Part shown: positions 23,401-35,400 of the stretch, in pieces
Numbering within the stretch: the stretch's first letter is position 1
Layout: every line of letters starts with the position of its first letter
NCBI GenBank assembly: GCA_030544215.1
Contig: JARZZO010000008.1
Span: forward strand, 23,475,614 to 23,539,613
Reading direction: 5' to 3'
Origin: Zantedeschia hybrid cultivar
Lineage: Eukaryota > Streptophyta > Magnoliopsida > Alismatales > Araceae
Length of the DNA: 64,000 bases
Translations under genes and position numbers: made by a program
Notes under the pieces: model-generated
Told to the model about the DNA's origin: nothing
Database searches by the model: none
The model's input: only the letters and a program-made list of their open reading frames with translations

Positions 23401-26400
23401 TATCCTTTTTCATCTCTAACCACAAGTAATAGCAGAGCCATCCATGTTGACGGCACATTCATCCCTCCTGTGTAGGGTCAACACCTGATTATATATGATG
23501 CATGAAATTGTCGTGAAATTTCCATGCCTGAAACTGTCATTGCAAACAGTTCAGACTAAACTTCCAAAAATCAACAGACGTGGTCTTCAGTGTCACAAAG
23601 GAGTTCACTGTCTGCAATCTGAGAGTCACTAGGTAAGTAGAAAAGGACATAGAGAAGGCCTCTGCATCTTGGGCAGTAAGGCTCAGTGGGGATAGCCTCT
23701 TACATCAGGAGGCATACACATATTTTACTTCAGAAGACACATACATGATCACCTAAAAAGGTCGAAAAAACAAATTCAAGTTTTGATGATTGAAGGTTAT
23801 CTTTCATAAGGGGATAATTGTCACAGAACAATTCCAATTCATCTACTTATTTTTCATTCCAAATAGAAACTTTAAAAAACACACCCATTCCCAAACACAA
23901 ACAGGAACAAATGACCAACCTATTCAAACTATTGTAGACCTGAATATGAACTCCAGAATTTCCCCATTCAAGAGCCAAACTCAGCCTAAACAAATATTTA
24001 AACTTTAAGGAACCATTTAACAAGTGACATACAAGTCTACATTGTTAATAATATTAGAAGCAATAAGGATAACAAGCATTCGTAACAAAACCTTTCTGAG
24101 TAGGATATCCATGAAAAAGACCCTAACTATGACTAGAGCAAGTGTAACAATATGTTCGGAAAATTTACAATAAAATGTCCATAAAGAGGACCTTAAACAT
24201 TAGACTGTTCATTCATTTATGATCTTCTTAGTTAAACTAAGCCTTGTTCTTGTTTTATGCATAATGGCATACCTAAAAAATTCAAGAAATTCCGGATGGG
24301 AAGAAAATGGTAAACGACTGCAATAATAAAACAGAATGAAGGGAATAAAGTGAACCTAGCAAAGGATGAAGATAAAGGGAAGCTTCTTCTTTTTTTTTGG
24401 GTGGGTGCGATTTGGGGGGGGGGGGTAGGTGACAGCCAGCGTAATTTTTTTTTTCCCCACTTCAGTTGGCTTCACCATTTGGTCTTCTTAACTCCTTCTA
24501 AGCATAAGCCTCTCGTGCTTAGCTGGTCCCAAGCCTGGATAAAAGAGGAGGGTTGCGGTAGGTGACAGCCAGCATAAAAATTTTGTCACATCTTATGACA
24601 TGGATTTTATAAATATTAACGTTGGGACGTCCTCTACTTACAATGCACTATACCGGAGCCCAGGAGTAGTGAGAAATAGACAAGGGTGGAGGGCATTCCC
24701 CGTAAGCGACGGGCCATGTCGGTGTCTGGATGTCGTATTAAATGAGTAAGGATTTCCACATCATCGACGAGTGTGGGTAAAGAAGTTAGTCCATAGAACC
24801 GAACAGAGAATGGGACATAGGACAACCTTAGCCTCAATTTGATTGCAGAATAGGTTAATCCGGAATTACTTATCCGGAATAGCGTATACTAGAATAAGGG
24901 GTGCTTAGCGTTGATAATTCTGTGGGACCCACTGGCGGAATAAGAAGGATAAACAATTCTTGGGTCTAGGGTCGAATTGCTTATTCTCCTTATTCTCCGA
25001 ATAGGCTATTCTGCACCGGTATAAGTCATTCCGCTTGTCAAAGCTAAATTAAGCTTATTCTCCATTTATTCTTTCTTATTCTTCTCCTATTCTCCAATCA
25101 AAGTGGCGCTTAGAGAATAATAGACGTTACAATAAAAAGAATTCTATGAAAGAGCGGGTTGAGAGAAAGATCAAAGTAGGTACTTAGAAAGTTAGAATAT
25201 CGGGTCTCTTACAGGAAAATTGATGAAACTTGTTGACACCATGGAAAGAAGAAAAGTTAATATTGCTTGCATTCAAGCGACTCAATGGGTAGGAGAGAAA
25301 AGTAATGAAAATACCAGCTACATTGTGGTATACAGGAAAGGAGAGAAATAAGAATGTGATAGATATTATTACTGATAAGATTTTGAAAGATGCAGTGGTA
25401 GCAGTGAGGAGAGTAGGAGATAGGATTATCCTAGTAAAAATAATTATAAAGGGAGATGCAATTAATGTAGTTCGTACTTATGCTCCACAAGTTCAATTAG
25501 ATAGAGAGAGTAAACGGAGGTTTTGGAAAGATATAGATGACCTTATGCAGAGCATACCAAACAAAGAGAATATCTTTATTGGTGAGGATCTCAATGGGCA
25601 TGTAGGAAGTGAACGTCAGGGTTATGAGAAGGTTCATAGATGTTTTGACTTCGGGACAAAAAATAAGAAGGGAAAAAATATCATTGATTTTGTTATGGCC
25701 TATGACCTTATACTAGCAAATACCCACTTTATAAAAAAGGAATCTCATTTAGTGACATTTAAAAGTGGGCAAAATAGTAGTCAAATTGACTTCTTTCTCA
25801 CAAGGAACATAAATTGTGCTCTATGCAAGGATTGCAAAATTATCCCCGGAGAGGTCTTAACAAGTCAACATAAGTTAGTGGTCTTAAATATTAAGATCAA
25901 GAGGTGGTCATGTACATTTAGAAGGAAGCCTGCAACTAGAACAAGGTGGTGGGAATTAAAAAGGATGAAGCAAGTGATGTTTAAGAATGAACTTTTCAAT
26001 ATGGGAGATTGGAAGTCGGATATAGAGGTTAATACTATGTAGATAGATATGGCCTCAAAGATTAAAAAAGTAACTAGAAAAGTGTTTACATAGTCTAAAG
26101 GACATGGCCCACCTGCGAAGGAGAGGTGGTGGTGGAATGAGGAGGTACAAAAGGCGGTGAAGAGTAAACAAGAATGGTATAAAAGATTGCCAAAGTGTGA
26201 TAATAACGAGGCTTACGAACAATACAAGATAGCAAAAAAGAAAGCAAATAAAGTTGTTAGTTAAGCAAGAGCTCAAGTCTCTGAAAATATGTATGAGAAA
26301 CTTAGAATCAAGGAAGGGGAAAAAAACATTTATAGGTTGCATGGTTTGCCGGATCGTATCAGATCGCGCCGACTCGTATGAGTCGACTCGTATCTGGACA

Positions 26401-29400
26401 ATCCCGAGTCGCTGGCATGCATGGATGGCAGTACCGGCTGATACCGGTACGTACCGGTATCGACCGGCACCGGTACCGTGGGTACCGACCGGTATCGGGC
26501 CGGTACCGGCCGGTACCGGACTGGTTTTGGGCCGGTACCGACCGGTACCGGGCCGATACCGGCCGGTACCGGACCGGTACGTACCGGTACCGATACCCAC
26601 CGATACCGGTACCGGTACGGCCATCCTTGCTGGCATGGGTGGATCATACAAGTCGGACTGGGATGCTTCCGAATCAAGTCATCTCACATCGTATCGGACT
26701 GATTCATGTCGGATTGCACGATACAAACACGAGTCGCTGTGATCCGGTGCGAGCCAGTCACGGTTCGGCTCGAGTTGGTGCGATCCAACTCGATAAAATG
26801 TAATCCACTTTCTTTACTCTAGGTGTACTACTTTGTTTTGTTAATTGAGTTTTAACGTTTCTAACTTTCTATGAGATGTAGTATACCACTTTCTTTTGCA
26901 AATTAAGATCCCTAGACTAAATTTTTTACAAATTTAAATCCATTAAATTGGACTATTCTTCTCAAATGTAACTTATAACCATTCATGGTGACGATGGATA
27001 TGAAGTATGATGTTTATAATTAGATAACTATTCAGAAAAAATGAGAGATTTGTCAAAAAAAAAAAAAAAAAAAAAAACTAGCATCCATTGGCTTGAATCG
27101 GCCTGACCCATGCGAGTCGGTCTGGATCCGACTCGTATCTGGCCGAACCCGGTTCGATCCGGATCCACAAGTCAGCGAATCTTGATAGGTTGGCAAGGAT
27201 GAGAGAGAGGAGATGTTAGGATCTTAACTAAGTTAGGTGCATCAAGGATATAGAAGGAAAGGTTTTAGTGAAAGATGAGGACATTAGAGAAAGGTGAAGA
27301 AGCTACTTTGACAATCCTTCTAATGATAGTCATAGTGAAAACGTAACGGACATAGAATGTACAATAGAGCATCATGTGAACTATACTAGGAATATTAGAT
27401 TTTTAAAAGTCAAGGAAGTATTGAAGAGGATGAAAGTGGTAAAGTTTGTGGTCCCGAGGGAATTCCTATTGATGTAGAAATGTTTGGAAGATGTAGGAGT
27501 GGAATCGTTAATCCGACTATTTAACAGGATCTTAATCTCTAAGAAAATGCCAGATAAATGGAGGAAGAACATACTTGTACCTATTTTTAAAAACAAAAGA
27601 GACATCCATAGTTGCTCAAACTATAAAGGAATTAAGCTTATGATTTATACTAAAGCTGTAGGAGAGAGTTGTGAAACATCGTTTACGTTGTAATACAACT
27701 ATCTCGACCAACCAATTTGACTTTATTCTAGGTCGATCAACTATGGAAGCCATCTTTCTCATTAGGAGCTTGATGGAGAAATATAGAGATATGATGAAAG
27801 ATATATATATATATATATATGGTGTTCATCGATTTGGAGAAAGTCTATGATATAGTTTCAAAAGATGTCTTGTGGTGGGTATTAGATCATAAGAATATAT
27901 CTACTAGGTACATACAAGTGTTAAAAGACATGTATGAAGGAACAACTACTAGTGTCCGCACGGTTGGAAGGGAAAATAAGAGATTTTTCTAATTCAGTTG
28001 GATTGCACCAAGGATCAGCAGTAAGTCCTTGTCTTTTTGCATTAGTTATGGATGATTTAACAAAGGATATACAATAAGACATTCCGTAGTGTATGATGTT
28101 TACGGATGATATTTTGTTGATAGATAAGACGCAAAAGGAAGTTAATAGAAAGCTGAAGCTTTGGAGGAGCACCTTAGAGTCTAAGGGTTTCAGGTTAAGT
28201 AGAACTAAGACAAAATACATGCATTTTAAGTTTAATAAAGGTCGGAGGGGCAAAAAGGAAGAAGTTAGCTTGGATGGGATGGCAATATCCCAAAGCACTT
28301 ATTTCAAATATCTTGGTTCGATCCTCCAAGAAGATGGAGGGTGCGAGGAGAATGTTAGCCATAAGATTAAAACAGGATGGGTGAGGTAGAGATTTGCCAC
28401 GGGAGTCTTGTGTGGCCGCGAGATCCCAACAAAGTTGAAAGAAAAATTCTACCGTACGGTGATAAGACCTGCAATGTCGTACGGTAGCAAGTGTTGAGCG
28501 ATGAAGGGGCAACATGTCTCTAAGATGAGTGTTGCCGAATGAGAATGTTAAGGTGGATGTGCGGGCACACTAGGCTAGATAAAATTCGTAACCAATATAT
28601 TAGAGAAAAGGTGGGAGTAGTAGCAATTGAAGACAAATTGAGAGAAGGGAGATTGAGATGTTTAGGCATATTAGGGGTAGACCTAGATTAACTTGGAGGA
28701 GTGTAATTCAATATGATTTGGAGACTTCAAATCTTTCAGAAGAGGCAGCCCAAAACCATTTAGAGTGAAGACAAAGAATCCATATAGCTGACCCTAATTA
28801 ATTTGGGATTAAATGTTAGTTGAGTTGAGGGGGGGGGGTTGGAGTTATGCTAGTTTTCCTGCTAAGACAAACCTCAGCCTCTGTAAGCAGCACTTCGGGT
28901 TTCTGATTTTTCAGTGCCATTTATTGTCTTGATATAGCAGCAACAACGTTAGAGGATTTGGTAATAGGAATTGATGGGGCATTTCCTTGTGAGTCAAATA
29001 TAGGCTCTTAGATGCATCACAAGGTGACTCATTGTCAATTTTATTGAGATATTTTTAAGATCATTTTGAAATAGCATAACATAATCAAATATATTTTACT
29101 AATGTTACATCTGCTAAGGCATAAAAATCCATGACCTACCCCAGAGTAAGCCTGCTTAGAACTGATTGGGATCAAATGCTGTGTCAACCCCGGTCCAGTG
29201 CGAATCAACCAATAAAAAATGATGCTAGCTGATTCAAGGGTCCTCTGCAAACTAAGGTTGAACATTAAAAAAAATAAGAAAAAAAGTAGTTGTTTAGAAC
29301 ATGATCCATGTGAACTTTGGATTTGATGGTACATAATCCAATTGCACGTGCATGTGCATAGTGATGAGCAACAGGTGGTGGGTAACACACATGGTGCTCT

Positions 29401-32400
29401 AGTTGTGCAGGCTGCAAGCAGGAGGGGCAGTGAATGGATGTGGCAGAAGCAATGGCCAAATTTGGCACAAACAATGGCACAGAGAGAGAGAGAGAGAGGA
29501 GTCACTCTTGAAAGTTCCAGCATGTAGTTGAGAAGTTATTAAATGTGGCATGTCAGTGTACATGACAGCTCTAGTAGTCCTACGAATATCTAAGAGATGT
29601 AGCCCTCATATAAATTGTAAGTTTCAATAAAATTATTTGTTACACTGACTGTTGAGTGTTTTTTTATTTTGGTTGCAAGTGGCCTAGCCAATGAACTTTT
29701 TCCACTTGACCATTGAAGGACTGTATGACCTCTACTGCACCGACTCAGCCCAATTCATTTGAGAAGTGGCCAAATCAACTGCTTCACATTGGCCAGCTGT
29801 GTAGTGCATTTAAAGTTGGAGCATTGTCAGCTAGGCTGGTTGAAAGCTGACTCAGGTTTCGCTAATTTCAACCCTTCTCTACTCATCTTTTAAGCCATGC
29901 TTCAGTCAACGGACCACATGGAAGACGAGAGTCAGCATATAAGTTGACATTCTTTTCTTAACTGCTTAATGCCTCAAACTCTTAAACTGTGTCCAACTAT
30001 CACAATAAATATATTTTTTTAAGGTACTATCACAATAAATATTAATCTCATTCCTTTAAAATGCATAATAAACTTCTAGCATATGAACTGAACCATAAAC
30101 AATTTCAAGAAAGAAATGGAAGTACTCACACAGTTCCAGCTACCCTAGTGCTGATGTGGCTGTGTTCCTTTTCATAGAGTTTGGCTAACCCAAAATCAGA
30201 TATTTTAGGATTAAGATTCTCATCAAGAAGAATGTTGGTAGCCTTAATATCTCGATGGACAATCCTCAACCTTGACTCTTCATGAAGATAAGCCAACCCT
30301 TTTGCGACACCCAAGCAAATTGCATATCTGCTAGACCAGTTGAGCTTCAGTCGGTGTTCCTCATGACCTATAATTTAAGGCTTTTAATATTTAGATTGCA
30401 AACCATGGAAAAGGATAAATAGAGATCCACTAGAAAATGTAACATCAGGCGGCAATCATTACTACCAAAAAGTGCACGGCCAAGGCTGTTATTTTTCATA
30501 TACTCATATATCAGAAGCAACTGATTTTCTTCCATGCAACATCCAAAAAGTTTTACAAGATTTGGGTGCTGTAAAGCGGATATCATGCCAATCTCATTTA
30601 AAAATTCACGGTTCCCTTGGCTCGAGTGAGAAGAGAGTCGCTTAACAGCTACGAGAATGCCATCTTCCAGACAACCCTGTGCTTGTGCAAAAAAATATTT
30701 GCATATAAAGATTCATAACTCATTCTGATATAGAAGAAAAGTTAGACTGTAGAGTTCATTATAGAGAGAAATAAAAAAACAAAAAGAAAGCATAGTGCTA
30801 TTTATGAACTTACCTTGTAAACCGTTCCAAACCCCCCTTCTCCAATTTTGTTCACAGGATCAAAGCCATTTGTTGCCATTTCTATCTGATCAATACTGAA
30901 GTAATAATTTGGCCGTCCTTGGAGACCACTACCATGATATCCCTTTTCACCACCCAGAAGCTTGCGAGGGAAAACTTTAATCCGGAGGTACATAGATATA
31001 AAAATAAACAAAAAGAGACATGCTCCTATAATCCCAAGGATAGCCCCAACATGGAAGCCATTCCCTCCGCTGTCAGGCTTGGAACCTACAAGCAGGAGAA
31101 AATCACACATTATGGCTGAAGTTATTTTAAGGTACGTAGCACTCCAAGCTTGTATGTCAGGCAAATATGTGTGCATATAGACTTTACATGTGTTCACATG
31201 TAGTAGAAAATGTATCCTTACTTCGTTGAACTGAAATAGCTGATATAAGAGGTCCGTATACACCTCCTCTTTCTGGAATAGCATTTGTGCCCTTTCCTGC
31301 CCAATATAAATGGATTTCTAAAATATTATTTGTCACATGGGTAGTGAAATTCTTAACAATTGCACGACCAGGCCCCCCTGCTTCATCTCCAATATTGAAA
31401 TCCTTCAGAACTGTTTCACCCTGTGGGAAGCCAAATAAACAAACAGTATGTAACTGCTACTGCACAGGTACAAACAAGAACACACTAAAGGTGACTAGTG
31501 AATACCAGTGCAGTTAGCCTAAGGCCCTAAGAAGTCAGTCATGATACCTAGGTACCATTACAACAGTGCAAAGATGCAACTCTGAAATTTAGTATCAAGT
31601 AAATCATTAAACTTAGCCGACTCATAGCAATTAATTCCTTTTTATTCAAATCTAGGGCATACAGCACAAGAAATTCCTTTCTTACTGCTTTAAATATAGA
31701 ATTTATATCAATATGTTTAGCATGAGTACTATGTTTATTTCAGAATAAATTTGTTGATCTCTATTTGGCTCCATTGTACCCTTTTGCAAATCATTTATAT
31801 TCATTTTCACAAGAATATTGTGCAGTTATAAGCTGTATTTGTTCTCACAGCTTCTCAAAATGATAAGACATGAAAACCAACTCTCATTAGAAATGGAGCA
31901 TGCCAGAGGGATAAACCCATCAAATACTCATCGTTGAGAGATAAAGAAATCCATAAAGCAGTTTAATGCATAGTCAATGCCAACATAAACAAATTTGTCC
32001 GACATAAATCATACCAAAGTCCACTTAATTGAATGAGCAAATGATAACAGCTCTCAGGATCCAAACTTACATAAATTCTCACATGATGGCCCATTACATC
32101 AATTTACTAAAAGGGAAGAAATTCAGTCAAACTAAATGTGTGCATTTTGAAGCTGGACAAGCCAATGATCATCTCTCTTTATTTGAAATTGGAGTAAGCT
32201 ATTAATTCTCGTGTCATAAACTAATTGCACATCAGATTCATATCTTTCTTACATACACATATCAAGCAAGTGAATCCAGATCAAATAAATAACCTCCAAC
32301 GCATAGGTTCATATCAAATGACATAGATAAAGAAAACCACAATTCACATGGCTAGATTCCCTTAAACTATGCTTATTATGGTCACATCAAATTCTTTATA

Positions 32401-35400
32401 TTACCTATGCCATGTTAAACGATGTGCTTATCAATCATCATTTGAACATCATAAATTATGCAAAATTACACCCAAGTAAATGGCGCAAAGCTCTTGGTAA
32501 CTATGTAGAACTAAAGATACCTGTATTTCACCATGACCAGTAAACCAAAGTCTGGCTTACAGACGTCATCCTGCTGCTCTCAGGTTGAATAATGGCCTTA
32601 CTCAAAGCAAATGCTAACTGTAGTGGACCCACAACAGCTTAAGTCCAGGCCAGTCCAGGCCTTGTTAGTTTAGTTTCACTTTGTTTCATTACCGGACCCA
32701 TTATGTGGATCCCTTCAACTTAATGTTGTAATCTTCACTTAAATAGCCCCTGATTAGGACATGTAACAGGGGTATTCTTGTCTTGTTTTTGTTCCTCTAA
32801 TATATAAAAGAAGGGTTTGAAGTGTGCAGGCTGTAATAGACAAGAGGCCGCCTCCTTCTTTCTTCTCTACTGTTCTTTCTTCCATGCGCCTCCTTCCTTC
32901 CTTCCACCATGTAGCAGATTTCTTCATGGCATCAGAGTTGGCTGGTCCTATTTGGGCCTGTTGATGATTACTTTGTGCTATCTAGAGGCCTTGGAGTTCA
33001 AGGACCTATCCTCCATTGTGGAAGAAGCTGTCTCCCTCAGGTTTTCTTCTTCAGTTACATCTTCCTTTTTATACAAAAAAGGGGACTGATCAGCTGCAGT
33101 CTGTCTGCCCTCTTTTCAGCTGTGACTATTTCAGCTGTGCTGTACCCTTTAACGGCAATCCCTTTGAGCTTGAAAGAGAATGTTTTCTTCTTGTGTTGCA
33201 CTGTTATTGCTGTTCGTCCCCCTCATTTGGAGCAGCAGCAGCCTCTATAAAGGATTCTTAAGCCCGTTCTTCAAGGGGGAGTCATCCCTATATCCTTGCA
33301 GCATTGTAAACACAAGGAGGGTGTATAATGTCGGACTTATCCCAATCCGAAGCATCTTCCAATCCCTTCAAGGTTGCTGAACCATTCACTGTCACCATGG
33401 GTCATTATCTCACTCCAGATCACTCCAACGAAGTTAAGTGAACATAATTACATGGTGTGGTCTGTGGCAGCAGAAATTTACATCGCTGGATGAGGAAAAA
33501 GTGGTTGCATTAGTGGGAAAATCAAGAAGCCTACTGCTGAAGAAACCGGGATATGAAAAATGGCACATTGAAAATAGTATTGTCATGTCTTGGATTCTTA
33601 ACTTAGTTGGTCCTAAAATCCAACAGAGGATTCTAAGAAAGAAGTCAGCTAGGGACATGTGGATTCTTCTTGAGGAGATGTTTGGGCAAAAGCAACTGAG
33701 TTAAGAACTTGATTATTATGCCATCAATGATTGGCCATGTGTTAAGGACCAGAAAAAACACCTCAAGTATGTTCAAGGAATAGGGTGTTCAAATTCTTAG
33801 CTGGCCTCAATCAAGAGTTTGAAAACTTAAGGGGTCAAATCCTTAGCATGGACCCCTTCATTGGAACAAGTGTATTTCAAAGTGTTTAATGAGGAGGGCC
33901 GTAAAAAGGTTATGAATGACAATGTTCCTAACCCAAGTGGTGGAAGTGTGGGGGAGTTTTCAGCATTGGTTAGTGCTGGTCAGAAGAGTGGGAAGGGTGG
34001 TTCAACTGTTCAAATTAAAACAAAGATAAAGCCATGGCACATGGTTTAACAGAATTGTTGTGGCTGAAGCTTTTGTTGCAGATTATTGTCATACTTGCTA
34101 TCCTTCCTTTGAAGTTGTATTGTGACAACAAGGTTGCCATCAACATAGATCATAATCCAGTACAACATGATCGAACGAAACACACTGAGATTGATTGGCA
34201 CTTTATTCAGGAGAAACTAGATGCTGGAGAACTATGTTTATGTTCGTTCTGCTGACCAGGTTGCTGATGTGTTCACCAAGGGTGTTTCCAAGGCCCAACT
34301 CCTCTCTATTTCTGGCAAGCTGTGCATGCGAGACATCTATGCTCAGCTTGAGGGGGTGTAGTGGACCCACACCAGCTTAGGTCCAGGCCGGTCCAGGCCT
34401 TGGTTAGTTTAGTTTTGCTTTGTTTCATTACCAGACCCATTAGGTGGATCCACTTAACTTAATGTTGTACTTTTTACTTAAATGCTCCCTGATTAGGTCA
34501 TGTAACAGGGGTATCCAGGGGTATCCTTGTCTTGTTTTTGTTCCACTAATATATAAAAGAAGGGTTTGAAGTGTGCCTGCTGTGACAGATAGCAAGCTGC
34601 CTCCTTTCTTCTCTACTCTTCTTTGTTCATGCGCCTCCTTCCTTCCTTCCACCATGTAGCAGATTTCTTCACTAACCATACAATCGATTCAAATAATCTC
34701 ATTAAAACAACATTTTCCTTTCACATTTATACAGAATTCTACTAGAGTTAGTTCTAATAAAATAGAATATATGAACATTTTAATACACACTATGAAAGTA
34801 GCTATTTCAATGCATTGAAATCCAAAAAAGTCAAAATACATATAAATTAGTGGTAATAGTGTATTTAAATTTGACTTAAGTTAAATCAAATTGAAATTTT
34901 CTATTTAAAATTCATTCAAAATCAAGGGAGGAAAAATCGGGAATCAGGCACGGATCGGCCTGGTCCAGGGCCAATCTGATCTAGGCCGATACGGTCCGCT
35001 CCCCCGCTTTCTTCAAAAATATGTGAAAATTTTATAAAAAATCCAGAGACAGATCTGAGAGAGAGCGAGAGAGAGAGAGAGTGAGATACGAGGGAGTTGG
35101 ATGCTTGGATGGGGTGAAGAGTAGCCTTGAGGGGTATACCCTGAAGGCCCAAACAAGCCATTAGGAACCATTCCCAACGCCTATTCACGTTGGCAACAGC
35201 TAGTTTGAAACTAGCTGTTGGCACTTGGCAGCTACTAGTTTGAAACTAGCTGTGGTCCTGGGATCGTTCGATCCCAGCTAACCCGTCCCAATCCAAGCTC
35301 AGGATCCAGCCAATCTAGCCAGATCCCGCCAATCCTTGGCCGGGCACTATGGATCGGGGCATAAGATTGAATTGGTTCAGGTCAAAATCAATCAGATTGA

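Larger units (their letters stand above)
25160..28830 (+). mobile_element. RTE-type LINE, degenerate, carrying nested insertions
   Basis: The plus strand reads as an RTE-clade non-LTR retrotransposon. The endonuclease part (25305-26042) has TYAPQVQLD, GEDLNGHVG, NIIDFVMAYDLILANT and SQIDFFLTRNIN. After a stop at 26040 the frame continues in pieces to the nested hAT element. The reverse transcriptase follows (about 27200-28390) with VFIDLEKVYD, VLKDMYEGTTTSVRT, the active-site variant MMFTDDILLID and GFRLSRTKTKYMHFKF. The C-terminal part has MLRWMCGHTRLDKIRNQYI. Many stops and shifts make it dead. RTE endonucleases are often mislabelled craniofacial development protein 2 in plants. It lies in intron 21 of gene C, antisense to it. 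Confidence 0.85.
32619..34671 (+). mobile_element. Ty1-copia element, internally deleted, TSD CTAAC
   Basis: A 2053-bp element has LTRs at 32619-32926 and 34357-34671 and a perfect TSD CTAAC (32614-32618, 34672-34676). The left LTR is followed by TGGCATCAGAGTTGG, a mutated initiator-tRNA primer site, and the right LTR is preceded by the purine tract GAGGGGG. The body keeps a gag start (MSDLSQSEASSNPFKVAEPF at 33328, then KWHIENSIVMSWILN) and jumps to the end of pol: LYCDNKVAINI, HDRTKHTEIDWHFI, DQVADVFTKGVS. Protease, integrase and RT are missing, so it is a deletion derivative that could move only with outside help. It lies in intron 17 of gene C. Confidence 0.9.

Noticed and set aside
25305..26042. 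A 245-codon ORF resembling craniofacial development protein 2 or endonuclease/exonuclease-family genes
   Set aside because: It is the endonuclease domain of an RTE LINE. The same strand continues into a broken reverse transcriptase, so it is not a host gene.
26055..26803. Pro-Val-Gly-Thr and Arg-Tyr repeat ORFs in several frames
   Set aside because: They arise from the self-complementary GTACCGG MITE. Open frames on both strands at once are a composition effect.
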